Shown: piece by piece, positions 9,305-20,746 of the stretch
Layout: every line of letters starts with the position of its first letter
How positions within the stretch are numbered: position 1 is the stretch's first letter
Assembly (NCBI RefSeq): GCF_014268805.2
Contig: NZ_JABWRF020000001.1
Location: 1,746,001 to 1,810,000, forward strand
Source: Pseudomonas farsensis
GTDB lineage: Bacteria > Pseudomonadota > Gammaproteobacteria > Pseudomonadales > Pseudomonadaceae
Direction: 5' to 3'
DNA length: 64,000 bases
Position numbers and translations under genes: made by a program
Notes under the pieces: model-generated
Seen by the model: only the letters and a program-made list of their open reading frames with translations
The model's database searches: none
What the model was told of the DNA's origin: nothing

Positions 9305-10579
9305 ATGCAAGTGTCCAATTCCCGTACCTCTCGTCGCTGGCTGTTCGGCCTGCTGATCCTGCTGCTGGTGGCCCTGTTGGCCTGGTGGCTGTGGCCCGCA
9401 ACGACTGCTGACCAGCACGCCTCCGGTGGCCGGGCGGGCAAGGGCGGGCGGCCAGGGTTCGGCGCTTCGGCAGACCCGGTGCCGGTACGCGTCGAACCTG
9501 TGAAAGTCGGCGATTTCCCGCTGTACTACAAGGCGCTGGGCACCGTTACCGCCACCAACACGGTCAATGTGCGCAGCCGGGTGGCAGGGGAACTGGTGAA
9601 GATCCACTTCAAGGAAGGCCAGCAGGTCAAGGCCGGCGACCTGCTCGCCGAAATCGACCCACGCCCGTACCGCATCGCCTTGCAACAGGCCGAAGGTACC
9701 CTGGCGCAAAACCAGGCACAGTTGCAAAACGCCCAGGTGGACCTGGCCCGCTATAAAGGCCTGTACGCCGAAGACAGCATCGCCAAACAGACCCTCGACA
9801 CCGCTCAGGCGCAGGTTGCGCAGTTCCAGGGGCTGGTCAAGACCAACCAGGCGGCAGTCAACGATGCCCGCCTGAACCTCGACTTCACCCAGATTCGCGC
9901 ACCTTTGAGCGGCCGTCTGGGCCTGCGTCAGCTCGACTTGGGCAACCTGGTTACGGCCAACGACACCACCGCGCTGGTGGTGATCACCCAGACCGAGCCG
10001 ATCAACGTCGCTTTCACGCTGCCTGAAACTGAGCTCGATACCGTGCTCGAACGCTACCGCAGCGGCGCAAGCCTGGCGGTCGAGGCCTGGGACCGTGGCG
10101 ACCGCAAGCTGCAGGCCAGCGGTGTGCTGGGCAGCCTCGATAACCAGATCGACACCACCACTGGCACTTTGAAATTCAAAGGCACGTTCCAGAACAAGGA
10201 CCATGCGCTGTTCCCCAACCAGTTCGTCAACGTGCGCCTGCTGGCCGACACCCTCAAACAGGTGGTACTGGCCCCGGCAGCGGCTATCCAGTTTGGCAAC
10301 GACGGCACCTTTGCCTATGTGGTCAACCAGGAGAACACGGTGAACATCCGCAAACTCAAGGTGGGGCCGAGCGATGGTCAGGACAGTGTGATCCTCGAAG
10401 GCCTGGCCGCAGGCGACCGGCTGGTGCTCGAAGGCACCGACCGCCTGCGTGAGGGCACCAAGGTCGAGGTGGTCGAAGACAGCGCGCAAGTGCCGACCAC
10501 CCCTGGCCAGCACTTGCAGGGCCAGGACGCCAAAGGCTCGGCAGACAGCGCTGAATCGGGCAGCAAGGCTGGCGCATGA
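9305..10579 (+). CDS. mdtA: RND efflux periplasmic adaptor MdtA/MuxA
   Basis: Membrane fusion protein of 424 residues linking the inner-membrane RND pump to the outer-membrane channel. It has a short basic N-terminus, one membrane anchor (residues ~12-30, [19 protein letters not shown]) and a Gly-rich linker. A split biotinyl-lipoyl domain ([20 protein letters not shown], and later [10 protein letters not shown]) flanks an alpha-hairpin, and beta-barrel and membrane-proximal domains follow. It is the first gene of a four-gene unit and its stop overlaps mdtB by 4 nt. In Pseudomonas the system is known as MuxABC-OpmB or MdtABC, acting on novobiocin, some beta-lactams and other compounds. A ~200-bp upstream gap with the tpx terminator should contain its promoter. 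Confidence 0.93.
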   Translation: MQVSNSRTSRRWLFGLLILLLVALLAWWLWPATTADQHASGGRAGKGGRPGFGASADPVPVRVEPVKVGDFPLYYKALGTVTATNTVNVRSRVAGELVKIHFKEGQQVKAGDLLAEIDPRPYRIALQQAEGTLAQNQAQLQNAQVDLARYKGLYAEDSIAKQTLDTAQAQVAQFQGLVKTNQAAVNDARLNLDFTQIRAPLSGRLGLRQLDLGNLVTANDTTALVVITQTEPINVAFTLPETELDTVLERYRSGASLAVEAWDRGDRKLQASGVLGSLDNQIDTTTGTLKFKGTFQNKDHALFPNQFVNVRLLADTLKQVVLAPAAAIQFGNDGTFAYVVNQENTVNIRKLKVGPSDGQDSVILEGLAAGDRLVLEGTDRLREGTKVEVVEDSAQVPTTPGQHLQGQDAKGSADSAESGSKAGA

Positions 10580-13500
10580 ACCTCTCTCGCCTGTTCATCC
10601 TGCGCCCGGTCGCAACCACGCTGAGCATGCTGGCCATCGTTCTGGCCGGCCTGATTGCCTACAAGATGCTGCCGGTGGCAGCCTTGCCCCAGGTCGATTA
10701 CCCGACCATCCGCGTCATGACCCTGTACCCTGGCGCCAGCCCGCAGGTGATGACCAGTGCTGTCACCGCGCCGCTCGAACGCCAGTTCGGGCAAATGCCG
10801 GGCCTGGAACAGATGGCCTCGACCAGTTCTGGCGGCGCCTCGGTGCTGACCCTGCGTTTCAGCCTCGACATGAACATGGATGTCGCCGAGCAGCAGGTGC
10901 AGGCGGCTATCAACGCGGCCAGCAACCTGCTGCCCAGCGACCTGCCGGCGCCGCCGGTGTACAACAAGGTCAACCCGGCCGACACCCCGGTGCTGACCCT
11001 GGCCATTTCGTCGAAAACCATGCCGTTGCCCAAGCTCAACGACCTGGTCGATACCCGTGTTGCGCAGAAAATCGCGCAGATCAGCGGCGTCGGCATGGTC
11101 AGTATCGCCGGCGGTCAGCGCCAGGCGGTACGCATCAAGGTCAACGTCGATGCCCTGGCCGCCAATGGCCTGAACCTGGATGACGTGCGCACCTTGATCG
11201 GCGCTTCCAACGTCAACCAGCCCAAGGGTAACTTCGATGGCCCGACGCGGGTGTCGATGCTCGATGCCAACGACCAGCTACGTTCGCCCGAGGAGTACGC
11301 CAACCTCATCCTCAAATACAGCAACGACGCGCCGTTGCGCCTGAGGGACGTCGCCGAAATCGTCGACGGTGCCGAGAACGAACGCCTGGCCGCCTGGGCC
11401 AACAAGAACGAAGCGGTGCTGCTGAATGTCCAGCGTCAGCCGGGTGCCAACGTCATCGATGTGGTCGACCGCATCAAGCAGATGCTGCCGTCGATCACCG
11501 ACAACCTGCCCGCGGGCCTGGATGTCAGCGTGCTGACCGACCGTACCCAGACCATCCGCGCCGCCGTGCGCGACGTGCAGCACGAACTGCTGTTCGCCAT
11601 TGCCCTGGTGGTCATGGTGACGTTCCTGTTCCTGCGCCGGTTCAGTGCCACCATCATTCCCTCGATTGCAGTGCCGCTGTCGCTGATCGGCACCTTCGGG
11701 GTGATGTACCTGGCGGGCTTCTCGGTCAACAACCTGACCCTGATGGCGCTGACCATCGCCACCGGCTTTGTGGTCGACGATGCCATCGTCATGCTGGAGA
11801 ACATTTCGCGCCACATCGAAGAAGGGCAGGCGCCGATGCAGGCGGCGCTCAAGGGCGCCCGGCAGATCGGCTTCACCTTGATCTCGCTGACGTTCTCGCT
11901 GATCGCGGTGCTGATTCCGCTGCTGTTCATGGCCGATGTGGTCGGGCGCCTGTTCCGTGAGTTTGCCATCACCCTGGCAGTGGCCATTCTGATTTCACTG
12001 GTAGTGTCCTTGACCCTGACGCCGATGATGTGCGCGCGGCTGCTCAAGCGTGAACCCAAGGAAGAGGAGCAAAGCCGCTTCTACCGCGCCAGCGGCGCCT
12101 GGATCGATTGGCTGATCAAGCACTATGCCACCGGTCTGACCTGGGTGCTCAAGCGCCAGCCGCTGACCTTGCTGGTGGCGGTGGCAACCCTGGCGCTGAC
12201 CGTGGTGCTGTACCTGATAGTGCCCAAGGGGTTCTTCCCGGTGCAGGACACCGGTGTCATCCAGGGCATCTCCGAAGCGCCCCAGGCCACCTCGTTCGCC
12301 GCCATGAGCCAGCGCCAGCAGTCCTTGGCCGATGTCATCCTCAAGGACCCGGCGGTGCAGAGCCTGTCGTCGTATATCGGCGTCGATGGCGACAACGCCA
12401 CGCTCAACAGCGGTCGCCTGCTGATCAACCTCAAGCCCCATGGCGAGCGCGATGTCAGCGCCGCCGAAGTGATCACCCGGCTGCAGCCGCAGCTCGACCG
12501 GCTGGTGGGTATCCGCCTGTTCATGCAGCCGGTGCAGGACCTGAGCATCGAGGACCGGGTCAGCCGCACCCAGTACCAGTTCAGCCTCAGCTCCCCAGAT
12601 GCCGAGATGCTGGCCGAATGGTCGGGCAAACTGGTGCAGGCGCTGCAGCAGCGCAGCGAGTTGCAGGATGTGGCCAGCGACCTGCAGGACAAGGGCCTGC
12701 AAGTGTACCTGGTGATCGACCGGGACATGGCCAGCCGCCTGGGCATCAGCGTGTCGCAGATTACCAACGCGCTGTACGATGCGTTCGGCCAACGGCAGAT
12801 TTCCACCATCTATACCCAGGCCAGCCAGTACCGCGTGGTGTTGCAGTCGCAGACCGCCGCCAGCCTTGGCCCCAAGGCCCTGGAATCGGTCCATGTGAAA
12901 GCCGCAGATGGCGGCCAGGTGCGCCTGTCGGCGCTGGCGCGTATCGAACAGCGCCAGGCGCAACTGGCCATCTCGCATATCGGCCAGTTCCCGGCGGTGA
13001 TGATGTCGTTCAACCTGGCCCACGGCTCGTCGCTGGGCGAGGCGGTGCAGGTGATCGAGCAGGTGCAGAAGGACATCGGCATGCCGCTGGGCGTGCAGAC
13101 GCGCTTCCAGGGCGCTGCCGAAGCGTTCCAGGCCTCGCTGTCGAGCACCTTGCTGCTGGTTCTGGCGGCCGTGGTCACCATGTATATCGTGCTGGGCGTG
13201 CTGTACGAAAGCTACGTGCACCCGGTGACCATCCTGTCCACGCTGCCCTCGGCGGCGGTGGGGGCGTTGCTGGCGTTGCTGCTCAGCGGCAATGACCTGG
13301 GCATGATTGCCATCATCGGCATCATCCTGTTGATTGGTATCGTCAAGAAGAACGCGATCATGATGATCGACTTCGCGCTTGAGGCCGAGCGCAACCAAGG
13401 CATGAGCCCCCAGGATGCGATCTACCAGGCGGCGTTGCTGCGCTTCCGGCCAATCCTCATGACCACGCTGGCGGCCTTGTTTGGGGCGGTGCCGCTGATG

Positions 13501-13674
13501 CTTGCCACCGGCTCCGGCGCCGAGCTGCGTCAGCCGCTGGGCTTGGTGATGGTCGGCGGGCTGTTGGTCAGCCAGGTGCTGACGCTTTTCACCACGCCGG
13601 TCATCTACCTGTACTTCGACCGCCTGGCACGCCGTTGGCGCCCGGCAGCGGACGTGCAGAAGGCTGACGCATGA
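10576..13674 (+). CDS. mdtB: RND multidrug efflux transporter MdtB/MuxB
   Basis: HAE1-family inner-membrane proton/drug antiporter, 1032 residues, with the normal 12-TM, two-periplasmic-loop duplication. It starts [20 protein letters not shown], as MdtB/MuxB proteins do. The proton-relay motif [19 protein letters not shown] in TM4 and the [20 protein letters not shown] repeat motif near TM10-11 are intact. MdtB and MdtC form a heterotrimer (known for E. coli), so both copies are expected to be needed. ATGA-type 4-nt overlaps link it to mdtA and mdtC, implying translational coupling. No frameshift or missing motif was seen. Confidence 0.95.
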   Translation: MNLSRLFILRPVATTLSMLAIVLAGLIAYKMLPVAALPQVDYPTIRVMTLYPGASPQVMTSAVTAPLERQFGQMPGLEQMASTSSGGASVLTLRFSLDMNMDVAEQQVQAAINAASNLLPSDLPAPPVYNKVNPADTPVLTLAISSKTMPLPKLNDLVDTRVAQKIAQISGVGMVSIAGGQRQAVRIKVNVDALAANGLNLDDVRTLIGASNVNQPKGNFDGPTRVSMLDANDQLRSPEEYANLILKYSNDAPLRLRDVAEIVDGAENERLAAWANKNEAVLLNVQRQPGANVIDVVDRIKQMLPSITDNLPAGLDVSVLTDRTQTIRAAVRDVQHELLFAIALVVMVTFLFLRRFSATIIPSIAVPLSLIGTFGVMYLAGFSVNNLTLMALTIATGFVVDDAIVMLENISRHIEEGQAPMQAALKGARQIGFTLISLTFSLIAVLIPLLFMADVVGRLFREFAITLAVAILISLVVSLTLTPMMCARLLKREPKEEEQSRFYRASGAWIDWLIKHYATGLTWVLKRQPLTLLVAVATLALTVVLYLIVPKGFFPVQDTGVIQGISEAPQATSFAAMSQRQQSLADVILKDPAVQSLSSYIGVDGDNATLNSGRLLINLKPHGERDVSAAEVITRLQPQLDRLVGIRLFMQPVQDLSIEDRVSRTQYQFSLSSPDAEMLAEWSGKLVQALQQRSELQDVASDLQDKGLQVYLVIDRDMASRLGISVSQITNALYDAFGQRQISTIYTQASQYRVVLQSQTAASLGPKALESVHVKAADGGQVRLSALARIEQRQAQLAISHIGQFPAVMMSFNLAHGSSLGEAVQVIEQVQKDIGMPLGVQTRFQGAAEAFQASLSSTLLLVLAAVVTMYIVLGVLYESYVHPVTILSTLPSAAVGALLALLLSGNDLGMIAIIGIILLIGIVKKNAIMMIDFALEAERNQGMSPQDAIYQAALLRFRPILMTTLAALFGAVPLMLATGSGAELRQPLGLVMVGGLLVSQVLTLFTTPVIYLYFDRLARRWRPAADVQKADA

Positions 13675-16600
13675 ACCTGTCCGGCCCATTCATCCGCCGC
13701 CCGGTAGCAACCATGCTGCTGAGCCTGGCGATCATGCTGCTGGGGGCGGTGAGCTTCAACCTGCTGCCGGTGTCGCCGTTGCCACAGATGGACTTCCCGG
13801 TCATCGTGGTCAGCGCCAACCTGTCTGGCGCCAGCCCTGAAGTCATGGCTTCCACCGTGGCCACGCCGCTTGAGCGCAAGCTGGGCAGCATCGCCGGCGT
13901 TACCACGCTGACCAGCAGCTCCAACCAGGGCTCGACTCGGGTGATCATCGGCTTCGAGCTGGGCCGCGACATCGACGGTGCGGCCCGTGAGGTGCAGGCG
14001 GCCATCAACGCCTCGCGCAACCTGTTGCCCAGCGGCATGCGCAGCATGCCCACCTACAAGAAGATCAACCCTTCGCAGGCGCCGATCATGGTGCTCTCGC
14101 TCACCTCAGCGGTGCTGGCCAAGGGGCAGTTGTACGATTTGGCCGACACCATTCTGTCGCAGAGCCTGGCCCAGGTCAGCGGGGTAGGGGAAGTGCAGAT
14201 CGGCGGCAGCTCCTTGCCTGCCGTGCGTATCGAACTGGAGCCGCAATTGCTCAACCAGTACGGGCTGGCCTTGGACGATGTGCGCACAGCGGTTGCCAAT
14301 TCCAACCAGCGCCGGCCGATGGGCTTTGTCGAAGACCAGGAGCGCAACTGGCAGGTGCGTGCCAATGACCAATTGGAAAAGGCTGAAGACTACAAGCCCA
14401 TCGTCATTCGCCAGCAAGACGGCGCCATTCTGCGCCTGTCCGATGTAGCCAAGGTCAGCGATGGCGTCGAAAACCGCTACAACAGCGGCTTCTTCAACGA
14501 CCAGGCCGCGGTGCTGCTGGTGGTCAACCGCCAATCCGGCGCCAACATCATCCAGACCGTCGAGCAGATCAAGGCGCAGATCCCGGCCTTGCAGTCGCTG
14601 CTGCCGGCAAGCGTCAAGCTCGATATCGCCATGGACCGCTCGCCGGTGATCAAGGCCACCTTGAAAGAGGCCGAACACACCTTGTTGATCGCCGTGGTGC
14701 TGGTCATCCTGGTGGTCTACCTGTTCCTCGGCAACTTCCGCGCCTCGCTGATCCCAAGCCTTGCGGTACCGGTGTCGCTGGTCGGCACCTTTGCGGTGAT
14801 GTACCTGTGCGGGTTTTCACTGAACAACCTGTCGTTGATGGCGCTGATCCTGGCTACGGGCCTGGTGGTGGACGATGCCATCGTGGTACTGGAGAACATC
14901 TCGCGGCACATCGAAAACGGCGAAAACCCCATGAGCGCCGCCTACAAGGGCGCCAAAGAGGTTGGTTTTACCCTGCTGTCGATGAACGTGTCGCTGGTGG
15001 CAGTGTTCGTCTCGATCCTGTTCATGGGCGGCATCGTGCGCGGGCTGTTCAAGGAGTTTTCCATCACCTTGGCAGCGGCGATCATCGTTTCTCTGGTGGT
15101 GTCGCTGACCCTTACGCCGATGCTCTGTTCACGCTGGCTGAAGGTGCATGGGCCGCAGCAACAGACGCGCCTGCAACGCTTCAGTGACCGCATTCACCAG
15201 CGCATGGTTGACGGCTATGACAAGAGCCTGGGCTGGGCGCTGCGCCATCGCCGCCTGACGCTGTTGAGCCTGTTGGCGACCATCGTGCTCAATGTGGTGC
15301 TGTATGTGGTGGTGCCCAAGACCCTGATGCCGCAGCAGGACACCGGCCAGTTGCAGGGCTTTGTGCGTGGCGACGACGGCCTGTCTTTCAGCGTCATGCA
15401 ACCAAAGATGGAAATCTACCGCCGGGCGCTGCTCAAGGACCCTGCGGTGCAAAGCGTGGCGGGGTTCATCGGCGGCAATAGCGGTACCAACAATGCCTTC
15501 GTGCTGGTGCGCCTGAAACCCATCGGCGAACGCAAGGAAGATGCACAGAAAGTGATCGAGCGCCTGCGCAAGGAGCTGCCGAAGGTGCCCGGTGGGCGTT
15601 TGTACCTGATGGCCGACCAGGACTTGCAACTGGGCGGTGGCGGCCGTGACCAAAGCACCTCGCAGTACCTCTATACCCTGCAGAGCGGCGACCTTGCGGC
15701 GCTGCGCGAGTGGTTCCCGAAAGTGGTTGCCGAGCTGCGCAAATTGCCCGAACTCACCGCTATCGACGCCCGTGACGGTGCCGGCACCCAACAGGTGACC
15801 TTGGTGGTCGACCGCGACCAGGCCAAGCGCCTGGGCATCGACATGGACATGGTCACCACGGTGCTCAACAACGCCTATAGCCAGCGGCAGATCTCCACCA
15901 TCTACGACAGCCTCAACCAGTACCAGGTAGTGCTCGAAATCAACCCACGCTATGCCTGGGACCCAAGCACGCTGGAGCAGGTGCAGGTGATCACCGCCGA
16001 GGGTGCACGGGTGCCGTTGTCGAGCATTGCCCGCTATGAGAACACCCTGGCCAACGACCGCGTCAGCCACGAGGACCAGTTTGCTTCCGAGGACATCGCT
16101 TTCGATGTCGCTGAAGGCTACAGCCCGGACCAGGCCATGGCGGCGCTGGAGCGTGCGGTGGCCAAGCTTGGCTTGCCGGAGTCGGTCATCGCCAAGCTTG
16201 GCGGCACCGCCGATGCCTTCAGCAAGACCGCCGAAGGCCAGCCATTCATGATCCTGGGTGCCTTGTTGCTGGTGTATCTGGTGTTGGGCATTCTCTACGA
16301 GAGCTACATTCACCCGTTGACCATCCTCAGCACCTTGCCCTCGGCCGGGGTCGGGGCGTTGCTTGCGCTGTACCTCACCGGCGGGCAGTTCAGCCTGATT
16401 TCGCTGCTGGGGCTGTTCCTGCTGATTGGTGTAGTGAAGAAAAACGCCATTCTTATGATCGACCTGGCGCTGCAACTTGAGCGCAACGAGGGCTATTCGC
16501 CTGAAGAGTCGATCCGTCGCGCGTGTTTGCTGCGCCTGCGACCAATCCTGATGACCACGCTGGCGGCAATGCTCGGCGCGCTGCCGTTGCTGCTGAGCAG

Positions 16601-16781
16601 CGCCGAGGGCGCCGAAATGCGCCAGCCGCTGGGCCTGACCATTCTTGGCGGGCTGGTGTTCAGCCAGGTGCTGACGCTCTATACAACGCCTGTGGTCTAC
16701 CTGTACCTCGACCGCCTGCGCCACCGTTTCAACCGTTGGCGCGGCGTGCGCACCGACGCTGCCCTGGATACCCCGCTATGA
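13671..16781 (+). CDS. mdtC: RND multidrug efflux transporter MdtC/MuxC
   Basis: Second RND subunit, 1036 residues, starting [20 protein letters not shown]. It has the same 12-TM architecture as mdtB and intact proton-relay ([19 protein letters not shown]) and [20 protein letters not shown] motifs. MdtC is the partner in the B2C heterotrimer of E. coli; in that pump the C subunit contributes drug binding. The C-terminus is cytoplasmic and basic ([11 protein letters not shown]). It overlaps mdtB at its start and opmB at its end by 4 nt each, so the four proteins are probably made from a single mRNA. Assignment as C rather than a second B relies on order and on the N-terminal sequence. Confidence 0.94.
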   Translation: MNLSGPFIRRPVATMLLSLAIMLLGAVSFNLLPVSPLPQMDFPVIVVSANLSGASPEVMASTVATPLERKLGSIAGVTTLTSSSNQGSTRVIIGFELGRDIDGAAREVQAAINASRNLLPSGMRSMPTYKKINPSQAPIMVLSLTSAVLAKGQLYDLADTILSQSLAQVSGVGEVQIGGSSLPAVRIELEPQLLNQYGLALDDVRTAVANSNQRRPMGFVEDQERNWQVRANDQLEKAEDYKPIVIRQQDGAILRLSDVAKVSDGVENRYNSGFFNDQAAVLLVVNRQSGANIIQTVEQIKAQIPALQSLLPASVKLDIAMDRSPVIKATLKEAEHTLLIAVVLVILVVYLFLGNFRASLIPSLAVPVSLVGTFAVMYLCGFSLNNLSLMALILATGLVVDDAIVVLENISRHIENGENPMSAAYKGAKEVGFTLLSMNVSLVAVFVSILFMGGIVRGLFKEFSITLAAAIIVSLVVSLTLTPMLCSRWLKVHGPQQQTRLQRFSDRIHQRMVDGYDKSLGWALRHRRLTLLSLLATIVLNVVLYVVVPKTLMPQQDTGQLQGFVRGDDGLSFSVMQPKMEIYRRALLKDPAVQSVAGFIGGNSGTNNAFVLVRLKPIGERKEDAQKVIERLRKELPKVPGGRLYLMADQDLQLGGGGRDQSTSQYLYTLQSGDLAALREWFPKVVAELRKLPELTAIDARDGAGTQQVTLVVDRDQAKRLGIDMDMVTTVLNNAYSQRQISTIYDSLNQYQVVLEINPRYAWDPSTLEQVQVITAEGARVPLSSIARYENTLANDRVSHEDQFASEDIAFDVAEGYSPDQAMAALERAVAKLGLPESVIAKLGGTADAFSKTAEGQPFMILGALLLVYLVLGILYESYIHPLTILSTLPSAGVGALLALYLTGGQFSLISLLGLFLLIGVVKKNAILMIDLALQLERNEGYSPEESIRRACLLRLRPILMTTLAAMLGALPLLLSSAEGAEMRQPLGLTILGGLVFSQVLTLYTTPVVYLYLDRLRHRFNRWRGVRTDAALDTPL

Positions 16782-18271
16782 CTTTTGCCCATTCTCCACT
16801 GCACCGTGCCCTGCAAATGCTCACTGCGGGTCGCGGTTCGCGCCTGGCAGGCGCCGGGCTATGCCTGGTGATGCTCAGCGCCTGCACCCTGAGCCCTGAC
16901 TACCAGCGTCCTGAACTCGCCACCCCGGCGCAGTTCAAACAGGCCGAAGGCTGGACCCAGGCCAACCCGTCCGACGCCATTGCCCGGGGGGCCTGGTGGG
17001 AGCTGTATGGCGATGCCCAGCTCAATGCGCTGGTCGAGGAGCTCAACCGCAGCAACCAGACCGTCGCCCAGGCCGAAGCCCAGTACCGCCAGGCCCAGGC
17101 CCTGGTGCGCAGCAGCCGCGCCTCGCTGTTCCCGTCCCTTGAGCTGTCTGCCGGCAAGACCCGCTCGGCGCAGGGCACCGGCAGCTCCAGCTCGAGCCTG
17201 TCGAACAACAGCAGTGGCATCCGCGACACTTACAACGCCCAGTTGGGCGTTAGCTGGGAAGTCGATCTGTGGGGCAAGCTGCGCGAAACCCTCAGTGCCA
17301 ACCAGGCCAGCGCCCAGGCAAGCCTTGCCGACATGGCGGCTATCCGCCTGAGCCAGCAGTCGGAGTTGGTGCAGAACTACCTGCAACTGCGGGTGATCGA
17401 CGAACAGAAGCGCCTGCTCGAAGCCACCGTGGCCGCCTACGAGCGGTCGCTGAAAATGAACCAGAACCAGTACCGCGCAGGGGTCGCCGGCCCGGATGCG
17501 GTGGCGCAGGCGCGCACCCAGCTCAAAAGTACCCAGGCCGACCTGATCGACCTGGCCTGGCAGCGCGCGCAGTACGAAAACGCCATCGCGGTACTGATGG
17601 GCAAGGCGCCGGCCAATTTCGCCCTGGCGGCGACCCAGAGCATCCCGACGCTGCCGCAGATCCCTGTGGCGCTGCCGTCGCAATTGCTGGAAAGGCGCCC
17701 CGACATCGCCGCTGCCGAGCGCAGCGTGATGGCCGCCAATGCCAATATCGGCGTGTCCCGCGCGGCGTACTTTCCGGACCTGTCGCTGAGCATGAGCGGC
17801 GGCTATTCCAGCAGCAGTTTCAACAACTGGATCGAACTGCCCAACCGCTTCTGGTCGGTCGGCCCGCAGTTGGCGCTGACCCTGTTCGACGCCGGCAAAC
17901 GCAGCGCCGAGGTGGACCGCACGGTGGCCGTCTACGATCAAACCGTCGCCCAGTACCGCCAGACCGTGCTGGACGGTTTCAAGGAGGTCGAAAACTACCT
18001 GGTGCAGTTGAAGGTGTACGCCGATGAAGCCGTGGTGCGCCAGGAGGCGCTGGAAGCGGCCCGCGAATCGTTGCGGTTGACCGAGAACCAGTACAAGGCC
18101 GGGCTTATCGGCTACCTGGACGTGGTCAACGTGCAGACCACGGCCCTGAGCAACGAGCGCAGTGCACTGACATTGCTGCAAGGGCGCTTGCTCGCCAGTG
18201 TGCAGTTGATTGCGGCATTGGGTGGGGGGTGGGATGAGCAGCGGGCGTTTGCTGAACAGCGGGAAGAGTGA
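16778..18271 (+). CDS. opmB: Outer-membrane efflux channel OpmB (TolC/NodT family lipoprotein)
   Basis: Outer-membrane factor of 497 residues completing the pump. After a short N-terminal extension a signal peptide ends in the lipobox LSAC (acylated Cys36), followed by TLSPDYQRPEL, the hallmark of NodT-type OMFs. Two OEP repeats with long coiled-coil hairpins follow (LNALVEELNRSNQTVAQAEA in repeat 1; LRLTENQYKAGLIGYLDVVN in repeat 2). The ATG at 16778 overlaps the mdtC stop as ATGA; a second Met at residue 14 could be an alternative start for a shorter signal peptide. The gene ends just before an inverted-repeat region that separates it from a convergent RHS gene. Confidence 0.92.
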   Translation: MTFAHSPLHRALQMLTAGRGSRLAGAGLCLVMLSACTLSPDYQRPELATPAQFKQAEGWTQANPSDAIARGAWWELYGDAQLNALVEELNRSNQTVAQAEAQYRQAQALVRSSRASLFPSLELSAGKTRSAQGTGSSSSSLSNNSSGIRDTYNAQLGVSWEVDLWGKLRETLSANQASAQASLADMAAIRLSQQSELVQNYLQLRVIDEQKRLLEATVAAYERSLKMNQNQYRAGVAGPDAVAQARTQLKSTQADLIDLAWQRAQYENAIAVLMGKAPANFALAATQSIPTLPQIPVALPSQLLERRPDIAAAERSVMAANANIGVSRAAYFPDLSLSMSGGYSSSSFNNWIELPNRFWSVGPQLALTLFDAGKRSAEVDRTVAVYDQTVAQYRQTVLDGFKEVENYLVQLKVYADEAVVRQEALEAARESLRLTENQYKAGLIGYLDVVNVQTTALSNERSALTLLQGRLLASVQLIAALGGGWDEQRAFAEQREE

Positions 18272-18443
18272 CCTGAACTCGGTGCCGGCCCAAGGCTTGG
18301 GGGCGGAACACCTAGGAGTTTCCCGGACTGTATGGCTTGCTGTCCCAGCTAACTATGCTCGAAGTATAGTTTCGGGTCTTGTTTTTATAGCTGTCCGTTA
18401 AGGGCTCCTTTCCCCCGGAAGTAGGCTGGGTCCTAAGGGGTAA

Positions 18444-18514
18444 CGCACGATCCATACATACCCAATTGTGTAGAAATTATATGCCAAGTGCGTATGTATG
18501 CGGTGCGAAGTTTT
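18444..18514. terminator. Inverted-repeat region between convergent opmB and RHS genes
   Basis: Paired arms CATACATAC (about 18453-18461) and GTATGTATG (18492-18500), with an outer CGCAC/GTGCG pair (18444-18448 and 18503-18507), enclose a 30-nt AT-rich loop and are followed by TTTTTATTT (18511-18519). A shorter palindrome (AACTAT/ATAGTT, 18351-18371) lies upstream. Probable terminator zone for opmB. The whole 18272-18513 gap is AT-rich and holds no gene. Confidence 0.45.
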
Positions 18515-19455
18515 TATTTGCTGTTATGTCGGGGCCTGCCAGTAGTTGTCGGTTTGGCATCGGCTTCGCGTGATTTTTCAGGGTGGCGAATAAGGTGAAT
18601 TTTTCTGTCGACTGCTTTGATTAGGTTTGATCTCGCTATTTCGGGGCCAATTCCCGCTTCTCTGAGCGCTGAGGAAGGAGAGGTCTTAGCCCATTTTGCA
18701 AGAATAATTAGTTGTCTCCCTATTAGCGTATCTTCTAGGGTTAAGTAGCGAGCCGCTCTATTGGACTGGAAGTTCCAGCTGAGGAGAATATCTGTTTCTG
18801 TATCCGCAGAGGCAGTGTGGCTCGGGGGGGGAGCCTGAGAATCTGGTTCCGATGGTGGCACGTTAGGTTTTAAAGCGCTTGATGGAGTATTTTTTGAATT
18901 GGCTGATGCATGTTGCGATGCGCTTGTAGATGGCGCTGTCACACTGCCGGAAGGGGAGGTCTTGATGCGCTTAGCGGGTTTTTGGAGTTTTAGGGAGGGC
19001 GAGCGTTTCATAAAGCCAGAAGGATCTGAATAGTTGATCGGGTCACCTGAGCAGTACCCGTAACAGTTGATATCGCCAGCGCCAAATGGGCTGTATGAAA
19101 TATCGGGATTGTAGAAGCGCATCAGTGTCGGACTGAAAAGGCGTACGCCATTTCCTGAATAGTAGATCCCTTGCAGAAAGAAATTTAGCTGCCCGGCAAA
19201 GCCTTGGGCTATTGTCTCGATTGTCTTGCTATAGCCGTAGGCTGTGTATCCACGCGACTGAGTACTCGACGGTATAGATCCAATCACAGAGTCTATGGCG
19301 TCGCAACCCAGTAGCGCTAGGGTATTCAAGTCGAGGTGCTGCGTGGCCTGCGCCAAAGGCATCGATCCTGATCGGAATAACTGGGTTTTTTTCTGTTCGT
19401 TGATCAAGGTTACGGGCTGGTCCCCTAAATAGAACACTCTAAGTTTACCTGCCAT
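18514..19455 (-). CDS. Orphan RHS repeat-associated core protein with variable C-terminus
   Basis: A 313-residue protein made of one RHS-associated core segment (about residues 95-148: LQGIYYSGNGVRLFSPTLM, then MRFYNPDISYSPFGAGDINCYGYCSGDPINYSDPSG). The Ser/Pro-rich, unrelated C-terminal part has about 165 residues. Full RHS proteins of 1200+ residues carry this core just before a polymorphic toxin domain; here the long YD-repeat shell is absent. No signal peptide is visible. The C-terminal tail has no toxin motif I recognise, and no small candidate immunity gene lies next to it. Codon and base use is visibly AT-richer than neighbouring genes, consistent with horizontal transfer. Short RHS-core orphans with variable tails are common in P. 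putida and unexplained. Confidence 0.75.
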   Translation of the reverse strand: MAGKLRVFYLGDQPVTLINEQKKTQLFRSGSMPLAQATQHLDLNTLALLGCDAIDSVIGSIPSSTQSRGYTAYGYSKTIETIAQGFAGQLNFFLQGIYYSGNGVRLFSPTLMRFYNPDISYSPFGAGDINCYGYCSGDPINYSDPSGFMKRSPSLKLQKPAKRIKTSPSGSVTAPSTSASQHASANSKNTPSSALKPNVPPSEPDSQAPPPSHTASADTETDILLSWNFQSNRAARYLTLEDTLIGRQLIILAKWAKTSPSSALREAGIGPEIARSNLIKAVDRKIHLIRHPEKSREADAKPTTTGRPRHNSK

Positions 19456-19587
19456 AGGTCACCTCCACTTGTCTCACAATGACTTGACCTTAACCAACCC
19501 GGGCACCAGCCGAAACTGACAAAACTATTAGGTGCCAGGCTCGTAAAAACGAGCGCGCGTTATCAGGCGGGCTATCCATACCCCGAT

Positions 19588-20232
19588 TCAACCGGCCTTG
19601 CGCAAAGTCAAGTTGATCCGTCGCTCGCCCAAGCGCGGATGCACGCCAGGCTTGACCGGCATCACTCCATGAAAGCGCAGCCGGTCTTCGCCGCCCCACA
19701 CCAGTATGTCCCCATGATTGAGGGCGATACGTTGGGGCCGATCACCGCGTTGCAGGCCGCCGAACAGAAACACTGCCGGCAGCCCCAGAGAAATCGACAC
19801 GATAGGCTGGCTGAAGTCTTGTTCGTCGCGGTCCTGGTGCAGGCTCAGGCCAGTGCCGGGCAGGTAGTGGTTGATCAGGCAGGCGTCAGGCACAAAGCCT
19901 TCAAAGCCGGCCTGTGTAGCAGCGGCGCTGGCCAAGGCCAGCAGTACCGGGGGCAGGGCAGGCCAAGGCGCGCCGCTTTGTGGGTCGAGTGCGCTGTAGC
20001 GGTAGCCACGCTCATCACTCACCCAGCCCAACGCGCCGCAGTTGCTCAGGGCCACGGCCATGCTGCGCCCCCCGGGGGTCAGCATATGGCGCCAAGGCGC
20101 GGCCCTGAGCACTGGCCGCAGGGCGTCAAGCAGCGGTTCGGTCTGCGCCACGGCGAACCCTGGCAGCAGCACCGTATGGGCGGCTAGTTGCTGCGGTGCA
20201 GGGCCAAACAGGTCGAGATCAGGTTGAATCAT
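19588..20232 (-). CDS. alkB: DNA oxidative demethylase AlkB
   Basis: Fe(II)/2-oxoglutarate dioxygenase of 214 residues that removes 1-methyladenine and 3-methylcytosine lesions from DNA. Every catalytic position is visible with a +1 offset from E. coli AlkB: His132, Asp134 (LHQDRDE), His188 (LRFHGV) and the 2-oxoglutarate arginines Arg205 and Arg211 (RRINLTLR). I chose the ATG at 20232 (MIQPDLDLFGPAPQQLAAHT) because it matches the family start; an upstream open frame to 20427 adds 65 unrelated residues. No ada gene adjoins it. A small unknown gene is transcribed divergently, 208 bp away. Confidence 0.95.
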   Translation of the reverse strand: MIQPDLDLFGPAPQQLAAHTVLLPGFAVAQTEPLLDALRPVLRAAPWRHMLTPGGRSMAVALSNCGALGWVSDERGYRYSALDPQSGAPWPALPPVLLALASAAATQAGFEGFVPDACLINHYLPGTGLSLHQDRDEQDFSQPIVSISLGLPAVFLFGGLQRGDRPQRIALNHGDILVWGGEDRLRFHGVMPVKPGVHPRLGERRINLTLRKAG

Positions 20233-20440
20233 GGCACTGGCCAATTGCTCGATAAGACTGCGAAGGCAGTTTACCCCACGGCTTATGGCCACCCAAGGGC
20301 CGACTGGCAGACCAATGTTCTGGCAGGTGAGGGCCAGGCTGCTGTAGTCGGGCGCCCGACTGTCTGCTGGCGTTGATTCATTTCGACCCTTTACAGGTGC
20401 CTGACGCTCTACCCAGAACAATGACAACGAGGGCAGATCG

Positions 20441-20740
20441 ATGAAAAAACGAGGCGAGGTCTATCGGCAGTGGTGCGACGTGATTCTGCACCACCAGATC
20501 CACGAAGAAACTCTGGATGACGGCACCTGCATAGAGGTCCAGGGTCGCTTGTCACGCACAGGCGCAACGCAATTGTTCATTGGCGTGTATCGCGCCGATG
20601 GCGCTGTGGTGTGCGAGCGTGCATACACCCAGCGGCCCGGTGAGAGTGTCAGCCGGGCAATGGTCTGGGGAGTGGGCTACGCCCGGCGCAAGGCAACTGC
20701 GGCCCCGGCCAGCAGGGGCGTCGCAAGCATTGGTATTTGA
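20441..20740 (+). CDS. Conserved-looking small unknown protein (99 aa)
   Basis: I do not recognise a domain. The 99-residue protein starts MKKRGEVYRQWCDVILHHQI and contains an alternating beta-like central stretch (TQLFIGVYRADGAVVCERAY), two cysteines and no membrane segment, so it is likely a small soluble protein. A GAGGG Shine-Dalgarno lies 8 nt before the ATG, and codon use matches neighbouring genes, which supports it as real. It is divergent from alkB and converges with the iron-permease-like gene, with only 6 bp between the two stops. Confidence 0.65.
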   Translation: MKKRGEVYRQWCDVILHHQIHEETLDDGTCIEVQGRLSRTGATQLFIGVYRADGAVVCERAYTQRPGESVSRAMVWGVGYARRKATAAPASRGVASIGI

Positions 20741-20746
20741 GCGGCC

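Noticed and set aside
19539..19554. Hairpin GCTCGT-AAAA-ACGAGC between alkB and the RHS gene
   Set aside because: Perfect but short (6 bp) and without a T run in either direction; not called as a terminator.
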